Assembly (NCBI RefSeq): GCF_004802635.2
Contig: NZ_CP046052.1
Coordinates: 2,914,001-2,978,000 of the forward strand
DNA length: 64,000 nucleotides
Direction: 5' to 3'
From: Methylocystis heyeri
GTDB taxonomy: Bacteria > Pseudomonadota > Alphaproteobacteria > Rhizobiales > Beijerinckiaceae
Of the stretch, positions 1 to 9,017 are shown piece by piece (position 1 is the first letter of the stretch; every line of letters begins with the position of its first letter). The position numbers and the translations under genes are program-made. The notes below the pieces were generated by a model. It searched no databases. It had not been told where the DNA came from and was given only the letters and a program-made list of their open reading frames with translations.

Positions 1-12
1 GGAGTCGAAACT

Positions 13-1236
13 ATGAGACGAGTCGTCGTCACCGGTATGGGAATCGTGTCGTCCATCGGCGACAATGTCGAGGAGGTGACCGCCTCCCTGCGCGCCGCCA
101 GATCGGGCATCGTCCGCGCCGAAAAATATGCCGAACTCGGATTTCGCTCGCAGGTTCACGGCATGCCCAGGCTCGACGCCAGCAAGGTGGTCGACCGCAG
201 GGCGATGCGCTTCCATGCCGCCGGCACCGCCTGGAACCATGTCGCCATGGAACAGGCGATCGCCGATTCGGGCCTCGGCGAAGACGAGGTCTCCAACGAG
301 CGCACCGGCATCGTGATGGGTTCGGGCGGCCCGTCGGCCAAGGTGATCGTCGACTCGGCCGACCTCACCCGCACCAAGGGACCCAAGCGCGTCGGTCCTT
401 TCGCAGTGCCGAAGACGATGTCCTCGACCGCCTCGGCGACGCTCGCCGTGTGGTTCAAGATCAAGGGCGTCAATTATTCGATCTCCTCGGCCTGCGCGAC
501 CTCGAACCACTGCATCGGCAACGCTTTCGAGCAGATCCAGTGGGGCAAGCAGGACATCATGTTCGCCGGCGGCTGCGAGGAGCTCGAATGGGAGCTTTCG
601 GTGCTCTTCGACGCCATGGGCGCAATGTCCTCCTCCTATAACGATACGCCCGCCACCGCCTCGCGCGCCTATGACAAGAACCGCGACGGCTTCGTGATCG
701 CCGGCGGCGCCGGCGTGCTGGTGCTGGAGGAATATGAACGCGCCAAGGCGCGCGGCGCGAAAATCTACGCCGAGATCGCCGGCTATGGCGCGACCTCCGA
801 CGGCTACGACATGGTGGCCCCCTCGGGCGAGGGCGCGGTGCGCTGCATGCGTCAGGCGCTCGCGACCGTGAAGACCCCGATCGACTACATCAACCCCCAT
901 GCGACCTCGACCCCGGTCGGAGACATCAAGGAAATCGAAGCCCTTCGCGAAGTGTTCGGGGCGGGGGAAAAATGCCCTCCGATCTCCGCCACCAAATCGC
1001 TGACCGGCCACTCGCTCGGCGCGACCGGCGTTCAGGAAGCGATCTATTCGCTGATCATGATGCGGGACGGCTTCATCTGCGAAAGCGCCAATATCGAAGA
1101 ACTCGATCCGGACTTCGCCGACATGCCGATCCTGCGGGAGCGGCGGGACAATGTGTCTCTTCGCGCCGTGCTCTCCAATTCTTTCGGATTTGGCGGCACC
1201 AACGCGACGCTGGTTTTCAAGCACCCCGACGCCTGA
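13..1236 (+). CDS. fabB: 3-oxoacyl-ACP synthase I (KAS I)
   Basis: Condensing enzyme of type II fatty-acid synthesis, extending acyl-ACP with malonyl-ACP in the cytoplasm. The 407-residue protein has the thiolase-fold Cys-His-His triad: Cys161 in SSACATSNH, His296 in [11 protein letters not shown] and His333 in [11 protein letters not shown]. These numbers are almost the same as in E. coli FabB (163, 298, 333). An ATG start with GGAG eight bases upstream supports the start. fabI follows 51 bp downstream on the same strand. In Hyphomicrobiales the set is usually fabA-fabB-fabI, so fabA is expected just left of the window. Dual KAS I/II specificity cannot be judged from sequence. Confidence 0.96.
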   Translation: MRRVVVTGMGIVSSIGDNVEEVTASLRAARSGIVRAEKYAELGFRSQVHGMPRLDASKVVDRRAMRFHAAGTAWNHVAMEQAIADSGLGEDEVSNERTGIVMGSGGPSAKVIVDSADLTRTKGPKRVGPFAVPKTMSSTASATLAVWFKIKGVNYSISSACATSNHCIGNAFEQIQWGKQDIMFAGGCEELEWELSVLFDAMGAMSSSYNDTPATASRAYDKNRDGFVIAGGAGVLVLEEYERAKARGAKIYAEIAGYGATSDGYDMVAPSGEGAVRCMRQALATVKTPIDYINPHATSTPVGDIKEIEALREVFGAGEKCPPISATKSLTGHSLGATGVQEAIYSLIMMRDGFICESANIEELDPDFADMPILRERRDNVSLRAVLSNSFGFGGTNATLVFKHPDA

Positions 1237-1287
1237 AGCGGCGCCTTTCGCCAGTTGCGAAAAGAGGATCTGAAGGAACAATAATAG

Positions 1288-2109
1288 ATGACGGTTGCCA
1301 AGGGTTTGATGCAGGGCAAGCGCGGCCTCGTCATGGGCGTCGCCAACGACCATTCGATCGCCTATGGAATTGCTCGGAAACTGGCCGAGCATGGCGCTGA
1401 ACTCGCTTTCACCTATCAGGGCGACACGCTGTTGAAGCGTGTCGCGCCGCTCGCCGGGGAACTGGGTTCGAATCTCGTCATCCCCTGCGACGTCGAGGAT
1501 CTTTCCACCGTGGACGCGGTTTTCGCGCGCCTGGAGAAAGAATGGGGCGAACTCGATTTTCTGGTTCACTCGATCGCCTATTCCGACAAGAGCGAACTCA
1601 AGGGCCTCTACGCGGACACCAGCCGCGAGAACTTCATCCGCACCATGGTGATCTCCTGCTTTTCCTTCACCGAGACGGCGAAACGCGCCGCCGCGATGAT
1701 GAAGGGCTCGGGCTCCATGCTGACGGTGAGCTTCGCCGGCGGCTCCCATGTAATGCCCAATTACAATGTCATGGGCGTGGCCAAGGCGGCGCTCGAATCC
1801 TCCGTGCGCTATCTCGCCGCCGATTACGGCGCGCGCGGCGTTCGGGTGAACGCGATTTCTCCCGGCCCGGTTCGCACCATGGCGGGAGCCGGCATCACCG
1901 GCGCCCGCGCGATGGGCGCGTTCCAGAAGTCGCACTGCCCCCTGCGCCGTTTCATCACGCTCGACGAAATCGGCGGCTCGGCGCTCTATCTGCTTTCAGA
2001 GCTTTCGGGCGGCGTGACCGGAGAAGTCCACCTCATCGACGCCGGCTACAACATCATGCTGCAGCCGCGCCCCGAGGATCTAAGCGGCGACCCCGGCAAC
2101 GCGCTTTGA
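1288..2109 (+). CDS. fabI: Enoyl-ACP reductase (NADH), FabI type
   Basis: Short-chain dehydrogenase-fold enzyme that reduces trans-2-enoyl-ACP in the last step of each fatty-acid elongation cycle. 273 residues. The N-terminal nucleotide-binding stretch is of the divergent FabI type (GLVMGVANDHSIAYGIA), and the catalytic Y-x6-K appears in PNYNVMGVAK (Tyr159, Lys166), followed by RVNAISPGPVRT. The upstream tyrosine of the family (Tyr146 in E. coli) is replaced by Phe149 (SFAGG). ATG start, GAAGGA ten bases upstream. Probably co-transcribed with fabB. It converges on rsmA with only three bases between the stop codons. Confidence 0.95.
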   Translation: MTVAKGLMQGKRGLVMGVANDHSIAYGIARKLAEHGAELAFTYQGDTLLKRVAPLAGELGSNLVIPCDVEDLSTVDAVFARLEKEWGELDFLVHSIAYSDKSELKGLYADTSRENFIRTMVISCFSFTETAKRAAAMMKGSGSMLTVSFAGGSHVMPNYNVMGVAKAALESSVRYLAADYGARGVRVNAISPGPVRTMAGAGITGARAMGAFQKSHCPLRRFITLDEIGGSALYLLSELSGGVTGEVHLIDAGYNIMLQPRPEDLSGDPGNAL

Positions 2110-2112
2110 TGT

Positions 2113-2979
2113 TCAGTCAGGGCGAACCGTAAGCTCCCGAAGCGCTCGGGCCAGGGCGACGAAGCCGGCGACGTCGACCTCTTCGGCGCGCAGGGTCTCT
2201 ACGATCCCTGCGCTCGCCAGCAGAAGTTCCGGCTTCACGCCGAGGCCCTTGAGGCTCTGGCGCAGCATTTTGCGGCGCTGGCCGAAAGCGGCCTGGGCGA
2301 CCTTCGACAAGGCTTGGCGGTCGCAGGGCGGCGGCTCCGGATTGGGCGTCAATTCCACCACGGATGAAACGACCTTTGGCGGCGGGGTGAAGGCCGCGGG
2401 CGAGACGTCGAATAAAATCCGCGCTCGCGTCCGCCATCCGCACAGCACGCCGAGCCTTCCGTAATCCGCCCGTTGCGCCGGCGTCGCCACGATGCGCTCG
2501 GCAACCTCGCGCTGGAACATCAGCACATAACGGTCGAAGACGCTTGGCCAGGGCTCGGCCTCCAGCCATTTCACCAACAGCGCGGTCGCGACATTGTAGG
2601 GAAGATTGGCGCAAATCCGCGCTGGGCCGCCCGCTCCATGGACGCGGACCAGCTCGGCGGGATCGAGCTCGAGCGCGTCCCCCTCGATCACGGTGAGGCG
2701 TCCCGGATAGCGCTCGGCGATCTCCGCGAGCGCCGGCGCGCATCGGGAGTCGCGCTCGACGGCGATCACCCTGGCCGCGCCGCCCGCGAGCAGGGCGCGG
2801 GTCAAGCCGCCGGGACCGGGACCGACCTCCACGACCGTGACGTCTTCCAGGGGCCCCGCGGCTCTGGCGATGCGACCGGTCAGATTGAGGTCGAACAGGA
2901 AATTCTGCCCGAGCGACTTGCGGGCGTCCAATCCGTGGCGCGCGACGACTTCGCGCAGTGGCGGGAGATCGTCGATCAT
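2113..2979 (-). CDS. rsmA: 16S rRNA (A1518/A1519-N6)-dimethyltransferase
   Basis: KsgA/RsmA dimethylates two adjacent adenines in the 3' hairpin of 16S rRNA during 30S maturation, using SAM. 288 residues, the normal length. Seen are the N-terminal LGQNFLFD motif, the SAM-binding loop [16 protein letters not shown] and the catalytic NLPYN motif near residue 125. Its ATG overlaps the TGA of pdxA (ATGA), so the two are translationally coupled; pdxA-rsmA is a conserved order in proteobacteria. Confidence 0.96.
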   Translation of the reverse strand: MIDDLPPLREVVARHGLDARKSLGQNFLFDLNLTGRIARAAGPLEDVTVVEVGPGPGGLTRALLAGGAARVIAVERDSRCAPALAEIAERYPGRLTVIEGDALELDPAELVRVHGAGGPARICANLPYNVATALLVKWLEAEPWPSVFDRYVLMFQREVAERIVATPAQRADYGRLGVLCGWRTRARILFDVSPAAFTPPPKVVSSVVELTPNPEPPPCDRQALSKVAQAAFGQRRKMLRQSLKGLGVKPELLLASAGIVETLRAEEVDVAGFVALARALRELTVRPD

Positions 2980-3983
2980 GCCGAGATGCGATCCGCGAGC
3001 CTGATCGCTTCGATCAGGCTGGAAGGATCGGCTATTCCCCTGCCGGCGATATCGAAGGCGGTTCCGTGATCGGGAGAAGTGCGCACAAAGGGCAGGCCGA
3101 GCGTGACATTGACCCCGCGATCGAAGGCGAGCGTCTTGATCGGGATGAGAGCCTGATCATGGGTCGGGCAAAGGGCCACATCATAGTTTCTGCGCGCCTT
3201 TTCATGAAACATCGTATCGGCCGGATGAGGGCCGGACGCGTCGATTCCCTCCGCGCGCAAGATTTCGATCGCGGGAGAAATCACGTCAATTTCCTCGCAC
3301 CCCATCGAGCCGCCTTCGCCTGCATGGGGATTTAATCCCGAAAAGGCGAGGCGTGGGCGCGGCAGGCCAAATCTCGCCGCGAGGTCGCGCGCCACGACGC
3401 GGCCGGTCTCAACGAGCAATTCCCGCGTCAGAAGCTCCGGGACCCTCGCCAGGGCGACATGGATCGTCACCGGCACGACGGCGAGTTCACGCGCCCATAT
3501 CATCATCACCGGAGTCGCGGCGCGGCCGAAGCATCGCTGCGAAAGCTCGCCCAGAAATTCAGTGTGTCCGGGATGCTTGAAGCCGGCATGATAGAGCACA
3601 TGCTTGGCGATCGGATTGGTGACGACGCCGCGGGCTTCGCCGGAGGCCACAAGCTCCACGGCGCGTTCGATCGAGCGGATCGTGGAGGCCGCGTCGCCAG
3701 GGTCGGGCCGCCCCGGCTGGCCGCTTACGTTCAAGCCCAATGGAACGACCGGGAGCGCGGTCGGAAAAATCTCGCCGGCCCGTTGCGGGATCGCTTCTTC
3801 GACAGCGATTTCAAGTCCGAGCGCGCGCGCGAGCCGCTCGAACAGCCCGGGATCCCCGACGACGAAGAAGGGCGCGAGATTCTCCTCGCGCCGTCGCGAA
3901 TAGGCTTTTAGGGCGATCTCGGGCCCGATGCCGGAAGGATCGCCCTGCGTGAGAGCGAGAGGAAGCGCGGCGTGGCTGGTCAT
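2976..3983 (-). CDS. pdxA: 4-hydroxythreonine-4-phosphate dehydrogenase
   Basis: Metal-dependent NAD enzyme of the DXP-dependent pyridoxal-phosphate pathway; it oxidises 4-phosphohydroxythreonine, and the product condenses with DXP through PdxJ. 335 residues. N-terminal [18 protein letters not shown], the HPGHTEFLG region, the metal histidine in [11 protein letters not shown] and the DQALIPIK segment are all typical. ATG start. Coupled to rsmA downstream. The surA/lptD genes often found upstream of pdxA are absent here; the next gene upstream belongs to the polysaccharide region. Confidence 0.95.
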   Translation of the reverse strand: MTSHAALPLALTQGDPSGIGPEIALKAYSRRREENLAPFFVVGDPGLFERLARALGLEIAVEEAIPQRAGEIFPTALPVVPLGLNVSGQPGRPDPGDAASTIRSIERAVELVASGEARGVVTNPIAKHVLYHAGFKHPGHTEFLGELSQRCFGRAATPVMMIWARELAVVPVTIHVALARVPELLTRELLVETGRVVARDLAARFGLPRPRLAFSGLNPHAGEGGSMGCEEIDVISPAIEILRAEGIDASGPHPADTMFHEKARRNYDVALCPTHDQALIPIKTLAFDRGVNVTLGLPFVRTSPDHGTAFDIAGRGIADPSSLIEAIRLADRISA

Positions 3984-4187
3984 AGAGTGTTTTCGAGCGA
4001 AGTGGATACCGGTTCGCCTGTAGAAAACACGACCAAGCCAGGAATCCTAGCGCTGTTTACAGGCTTTATGCGCCCGTCGCCAGCAGCTGCGCGCCATTCC
4101 TGGAGTTCAAGCCCAAGAAAAACAGCTTTTCCTTTGGGGGTTTCCCCGCCAGGGAGGCGCCCCCTCGCCGGGGCCCCTGCAGCCGGC

Positions 4188-4991
4188 TCAGGAACGCAGG
4201 GTTTTGAGGTAGTGCTCCAGCGGATTGAGCTTCTTATCTTTGAGCTCCGGGTGCTGATCGAGATACCAGGAGGTCGAGAACAGCGGATGGGGGTCCCGTC
4301 CCTCCCAGGCCCCATGCAAGTAATAATGGACGAGAGGATTTATATCCGCCTCTCGGACATCCTCGTTCATTTCCAGATACCAGGCGGAGTCGAACATGGC
4401 GTTGGGATTGCGCCCTTCACGGAAACCGTGTTTCAAATAATGCATGTAGGCGCTCGCAGCGAGAACGCGCACATCCGGATTGTGCTCCAGATAATATCGC
4501 TCGTCGAACACCGGAACCGGCTTCCTGCCGATTTCTAAAAGCGCTCTTCTGAGCGCTTTGAGCGGCCTGCGCAGGAGCGGCTGCCGGAGCCTCGCCAGGG
4601 CGTTCAGCTCGAGCCGCTGGGCATGAATGAGATTTCTCGCCTCGGTCATATCGGCGGCCAGGCGCGTGATCTGGCCTTCCAGTTCGGCGATATGGTCCAG
4701 ATAGCTTTTCGAGGTGGCCTTTTCCTGTTCCAGTAGCGCATTGATGCGCATAAGTTCTTCTCGCGCAGACTTGATTTCCTCGCGCGCGAAAATGCACTCC
4801 TGCTCGGCCGCCCGCAGCTGGGCGAGCAGAACAGCTTTCTCCCCGGCTCCGGCGCCGCCGGGATTTTGCTTTGCCGGATGCGCATCGGATTTGGCGCCGT
4901 CACGCGACCAAAGGGCGCGGAGCCTGGCCCCAAAGCTTCGCGATACGCCCTTGTTCGCGTCCGCGCCTCTGGTTGTAGCCTCGAAAAACAT
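4188..4991 (-). CDS. Coiled-coil protein with C-terminal glycosyltransferase-associated repeats
   Basis: 267 residues, no known catalytic motif. Residues about 50-130 are charged and heptad-like (RAAEQECIFAREEIKSAREE and onward), indicating a coiled coil. The C-terminal 105 residues hold three degenerate repeats of about 37 residues, each built as [F-D-x-x-Y-L]-x5-[D-V]-x-[N-P-L-x-H-Y-x2-G-x2-E-G-R-x-P]. The same module heads the large glycosyltransferase encoded next door, so a scaffold or accessory role in the same polysaccharide machinery is inferred. ATG start with GGAG seven bases upstream. No signal peptide is visible. Confidence 0.75.
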   Translation of the reverse strand: MFFEATTRGADANKGVSRSFGARLRALWSRDGAKSDAHPAKQNPGGAGAGEKAVLLAQLRAAEQECIFAREEIKSAREELMRINALLEQEKATSKSYLDHIAELEGQITRLAADMTEARNLIHAQRLELNALARLRQPLLRRPLKALRRALLEIGRKPVPVFDERYYLEHNPDVRVLAASAYMHYLKHGFREGRNPNAMFDSAWYLEMNEDVREADINPLVHYYLHGAWEGRDPHPLFSTSWYLDQHPELKDKKLNPLEHYLKTLRS

Positions 4992-5318
4992 GCAACCGCT
5001 CCATTAGCTGCGCTGGAGCGCATCGCCGCAAAGCTTCACACGCTTTTGCGACAGGAATGCGCTCCAATTGATTGGGCCGGCCCGACTCGACTTCATTCGA
5101 GAATGCCCCCGTTCGACGATAGGCGCGCCAGCTTATCAAAAACTGCGCCAATCGCCTCCGCTTAGACCGCCGCCGTCCGGGTTTGCGGACTCGGACCCCT
5201 TATATTTTCCACGGTTTCCAGAGCATGTCCCCAAAAAGTGCGAAGCGGTTTTTGGAAAAAAACATGCTCCGTCAATGAGATTTGGAGCGCGTTCGACTGC
5301 GTTTGAACCGAACGCGCT
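4992..5318. other. Intergenic stretch with two palindromic repeats
   Basis: No gene is supported in this 327-bp gap between the coiled-coil protein and the large glycosyltransferase. It contains one copy each of the two dispersed repeat families listed separately (5014-5066 and 5221-5323). Both can fold, and they may act in transcript 3'-end formation for the upstream gene. Confidence 0.6.
5014..5066. repeat. Palindromic repeat, family 2, copy 1
   Basis: Perfect 10-bp arms TGGAGCGCAT (5014-5023) and ATGCGCTCCA (5057-5066) flank a second inner stem (GCAAAGC / GCTTTTGC). Related hairpins with the shared core CTTTTGCGGAATGCGC lie near 9110 and 62813. Confidence 0.6.
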
Positions 5319-5323
5319 CTAGA
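5221..5323. repeat. Dispersed intergenic repeat, family 1, copy 1
   Basis: About 103 bp, begins AGAGCATGTCCCCAAAAAGT and ends CGAACGCGCTCTAGA. It contains two stem units: AGCATGT..ACATGCT and GAGCGCGTTCG..CGAACGCGCTC. It is about 85-90% identical by eye to the copies at 55156-55255 and 63307-63405. Its right end overlaps the TAG stop of the large glycosyltransferase gene. Confidence 0.85.
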
Positions 5324-8300
5324 GTTCCAAAGCCTGGCGAAGGCGCTCGCTGAAACGCGCCGGCGAGAAATGCTCGTCGTAGACCTTCCGCGCGTTCGCC
5401 CCGATTTCCGGCCATTTATCCCGCATGTCGAGCGCTCTCTGCAGCGTCTCGGCCACATCCCTGGGGCCGTTGTGCGCCAGAACAAAGCCGGATTCGGAAT
5501 CGGTCACGTAAGAGGAAACGCCGCATGTGGAGCTTATTACGACGATCTTTCCGGCGCTGAGGGCGCTCATGGCGACCAGCGGCCCCGCATCGTCGCGCGA
5601 AGGCACCAGCACGATGTCGGCGGCGGCCATATGGTCGGCGACTTCCTCGGCGTTCAGTTCATTCCTGAAGACGATGCTTTTTTCCTCGGCGGCGATGTCC
5701 TCGATGGCCCTGCGGAAACCTTCGTCGTTCGTCCGACCGGCCAGCACCAGTCTACAATTGCTTCTGTATTCTTCCGGAAGCGCCAAAAAGCCCATGACGG
5801 CGATGTCCTGCCCTTTTCGCGGTTCGTAAGTGCCGGTCAGGGCGATGGTCAGTTTCTTGTCGCCGCGCTCCTTCCCCGCGCCGACCTGCAGGGCTTCCAC
5901 GCCGCACTCCAGTTCGATCGGTTCGATATCGCACCGCCTGCGGATGCTGGCCGCCGCGCGGGGGCCTGCTGCGAACACTTTGGTCGCAGCCGCCAGTCCT
6001 TCCCGAAATCCCCTTACATTGTCGCAGAAGTGGTTCACGAGATCGGTTTCATGGCAGAAGACATAGACCGGAACAAAGGGGGATAGCGCCGCCGCCAACG
6101 ACCAGGTGAGGATGGTGTTGCCGATCACGAGATCGAAGTTCTTCGCCATCGCGACGAATATGTCATGAGCGGGCAACACCAGCGGATCGATGATGACGTC
6201 TACGCCAATTTCCAGCAGCCGTTCCCGATAAACGCCGTCCTCCGGCGATGCGACAACGACGAAATGCCCCTCGCGGATGAGGTTTTTCGCAATTTCGAAC
6301 AGCACGCGCGGGGCGCCGCTGCCCGAAAGATCGTGCGAGACGAGCAATATGTCCTTCCCGCCCTCCGGCTTACGCGGACGCTTGGCCATTTGGTAGGAGA
6401 ACGGCTCCTGGCTGTCGATATAGACCAGGTCCCGCATGTTCGCCGGAAAATAGGGGTCTCGAACGCAATAGTCGCCCCATTGCCTCATGGCGTAGATATC
6501 GGCCTTGTCCTTTTTGAAAGGCTTTGGCTTCTTCTCCACGGCCCCGATGGAAACATGGCCGATATGCGTGAGTTCCGCATGCGGCGTATAGAGGCAGGCA
6601 TAGCCCGCCGCGCGAATGCGAAAGCATAGATCGACGTCGGAATGGGCTATGCCCGCGTTCAGGGGATCATATCCCCCGATTTCGTCGAACAGCCGCCGCG
6701 GCATGGCGAGGCAGGCTCCGCAAATCAGCGAGACCTCGCGAACGCACTGAGCCAGATTGAAATAGGCCGTGGTGTTCGACGGATAGGCGTGAAAAGCGGT
6801 GCCGAACAGCCGCCGCACGCCGGTGACCATGCCCGCATGCTGTATGGTCTCGTTCTCATAAAGGAGTTTGGGACCCACCGCGCCGACGCCGGGCAGCGTC
6901 AGAAATTCGAGGATGCATTCGATCCAGTCCCGGCTGATGACCCGGACGTCGTCATTGAAAAATACGACATATTCGCCTTTGCTGTCCCGGACGCCCTGAT
7001 TGCATTTGTCCGAAAAATTATAGGGCTTGTCGTAGGCGCTGAAGCGGACGTCCTGTTCGTCCGCAAAAGCCTTCAACTCGCCGACAATGCCGGAGTTGGT
7101 TACGACGATGGTCTCATATTTTCCATATGAGCTCGCCTCCCGTAGCGAAACGACCGTTGCTTTGATGTTGTCGACATTGTCGGACGGAATAATCACCGAA
7201 ACCAAAGGTCCGGTGGCGGCGTCGATCGTTCGTTTAAGTCGGTTCGCGGTGGGCAAGGCGATTGCTTCGCCGCCCCAGCCCCGCCGGATCGCGGCGTCCT
7301 GAAGCGCCGCAATATTGGTGTTTCGCGCCGTGGGCTTGTCCCCGACCGCGGCCGAACCCGAAATCATGCGCCAGCCATAGAGAATCCGCTCGATATGGCC
7401 GACCTTGGGGTTCCGTTCGGCGACCCGCAGGGCGAGATCGTAATCCTGCGAGAAATCGAATTCGCTGCGGAATTTCCCGACAGCGGCCACCGTTGACTTC
7501 CTGTACACGGAGAGATGCCCCGTATACATCGAGTTCAGCAGCAGAAAGGGGCTCCAGTCCGGCTTGAAGAAAAGGTCGTCGGCGATGTTGTAGGCGTCGA
7601 TCTTGCACTCGTCCGAGTAGATGAGATCATAGTCGCCATTTTTCTGGATGAGCTCGACGAAACATTCGAGCGCATCGCGCGTGAACATATCATCGTGGTC
7701 CAGAAGAGCTACGTATTCCCCGGACGCATTGTCGAAGGCGATGTTCGTCGCTACGGAAATTCCGCCGTTCTGCGGCGGAAAGAAAACCTTGATGCGCTTG
7801 TCGAGGCCCGCATAATATTCGAGCAAGGTCTTGAGATTGGGGTCTTTCGAGCAATCGTCTACGAGCAGCAGCTCCCAGTTGGCGTAAGTCTGCCCCATGA
7901 CCGAGAGTATCGCGCGCTCGAGAAAAGCCAGCGGCGGCCGGTAGACGGGTATGAGCACGCTGATCTTCGGCCCGCCCGACACAATGCCGGCCAGCGACGG
8001 ATCGATGACGAAGCGCTGCGTCGCATCATGGCGGCCGCGATTGTAGTTGTTGAGGATCGGAACCGGATAGGCCGGCGGATTCTGCGGCGCGCGCTGCGGG
8101 GACAGCCCCAGCGCGGCGAGTCGCGCCGCCATCCCGGCAAGATCGAGCGAGGCCTTGGATTCGACGACGCCGGAAACCCATTCCTGCGGCAAGGATTCAT
8201 CCCGCCCCACGGCGTTGAGCTTGGCGAGGAGCAGCGGAATCTCGTTCGGCGGCGAATCCCGGAAGGGGCTATTGGCGCTTTTTGTGCGAAACGCCTTGAA

Positions 8301-9017
8301 CAGTTCGACGCTCGACAGCGTCGCATGGTTCCAGCCGGCTTCGGCGATCGGCTGAAGCCGAGGCGGCTTGATGCCGGGTTCGGCGGGTTTCGATGGCGGC
8401 TCCTCTTTGGGAGCCGGCGCGGCGTAGGCCGAGGTCTCTATTTGATCCAGGCCGAAATATCGCCTGAAAGCCGGCTCGAAGACCTCACGAAACTCATGCG
8501 GATCGTGAGTGGGCGTGGGACGTCGTCCCTCGCGTTCTCCCCGGATCAGAAAATGAGTGAGGGGCTCGTGCCCCGACTCGACGACGTCCTGATGCTCGCT
8601 CAGATACCAGTCGGCATTGAACAGATTGTTCAACCGAAAGCCCTGCCGCCAACCGACGGTCAGATAATGAGTCAAGGGATCGAGGCCGCCGAGGCTGGGC
8701 CCCTGGGACAGATAAAAGCCTATGTCGACCAGAGGATGCGGCCGGGTTCCTTCCTTCCACCCCCGGCGAACGAAGTGATCCAGCGGTTCGGCCCCGGCGT
8801 CCCTGATGTCCGGCCGCATCGCCAGATAAAACCGAACCGAAAACAACGGATGGGGCGCGCGCCCTTCCTTCCAGCCTTTGGAGATGTAATGCGGGAAAGA
8901 AATCTCGCTTTCCTGGAGATCGGAATTTTCCCTCCGATACCACTCGCGATTGAAAAGCGGATGGGGGGCGGCGTTAGCGCCCGCGAAGCCGGAAGCAGGG
9001 ATGATGTTGATGTTCAT
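5319..9017 (-). CDS. Multidomain glycosyltransferase (repeats + GT2 + GT2 + GT4)
   Basis: A 1,232-residue cytoplasmic glycosyltransferase. Residues about 15-185 hold four HPLF..WYL..HY..G..EGR repeats. A first GT-A domain starts near residue 350 (ISVLIPVYRPP, acceptor motif LLDHDDMF near 440). A second GT-A domain starts near 606 (LVSVIIPSDN, then FFNDDVR). A GT-B/GT4-like domain runs from about 890 (ILLVSHDLSGSGAPRVL) to the end, with GTYEPRKGQD near 1066 and PSRDDAGPLVAMSAL near 1146. Such fusions build heteropolymeric surface polysaccharides by successive transfers. The sugars cannot be predicted. ATG start; the TAG stop lies inside a dispersed repeat. Part of the 4-16 kb polysaccharide region. 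Confidence 0.9.
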   Translation of the reverse strand: MNINIIPASGFAGANAAPHPLFNREWYRRENSDLQESEISFPHYISKGWKEGRAPHPLFSVRFYLAMRPDIRDAGAEPLDHFVRRGWKEGTRPHPLVDIGFYLSQGPSLGGLDPLTHYLTVGWRQGFRLNNLFNADWYLSEHQDVVESGHEPLTHFLIRGEREGRRPTPTHDPHEFREVFEPAFRRYFGLDQIETSAYAAPAPKEEPPSKPAEPGIKPPRLQPIAEAGWNHATLSSVELFKAFRTKSANSPFRDSPPNEIPLLLAKLNAVGRDESLPQEWVSGVVESKASLDLAGMAARLAALGLSPQRAPQNPPAYPVPILNNYNRGRHDATQRFVIDPSLAGIVSGGPKISVLIPVYRPPLAFLERAILSVMGQTYANWELLLVDDCSKDPNLKTLLEYYAGLDKRIKVFFPPQNGGISVATNIAFDNASGEYVALLDHDDMFTRDALECFVELIQKNGDYDLIYSDECKIDAYNIADDLFFKPDWSPFLLLNSMYTGHLSVYRKSTVAAVGKFRSEFDFSQDYDLALRVAERNPKVGHIERILYGWRMISGSAAVGDKPTARNTNIAALQDAAIRRGWGGEAIALPTANRLKRTIDAATGPLVSVIIPSDNVDNIKATVVSLREASSYGKYETIVVTNSGIVGELKAFADEQDVRFSAYDKPYNFSDKCNQGVRDSKGEYVVFFNDDVRVISRDWIECILEFLTLPGVGAVGPKLLYENETIQHAGMVTGVRRLFGTAFHAYPSNTTAYFNLAQCVREVSLICGACLAMPRRLFDEIGGYDPLNAGIAHSDVDLCFRIRAAGYACLYTPHAELTHIGHVSIGAVEKKPKPFKKDKADIYAMRQWGDYCVRDPYFPANMRDLVYIDSQEPFSYQMAKRPRKPEGGKDILLVSHDLSGSGAPRVLFEIAKNLIREGHFVVVASPEDGVYRERLLEIGVDVIIDPLVLPAHDIFVAMAKNFDLVIGNTILTWSLAAALSPFVPVYVFCHETDLVNHFCDNVRGFREGLAAATKVFAAGPRAAASIRRRCDIEPIELECGVEALQVGAGKERGDKKLTIALTGTYEPRKGQDIAVMGFLALPEEYRSNCRLVLAGRTNDEGFRRAIEDIAAEEKSIVFRNELNAEEVADHMAAADIVLVPSRDDAGPLVAMSALSAGKIVVISSTCGVSSYVTDSESGFVLAHNGPRDVAETLQRALDMRDKWPEIGANARKVYDEHFSPARFSERLRQALEL

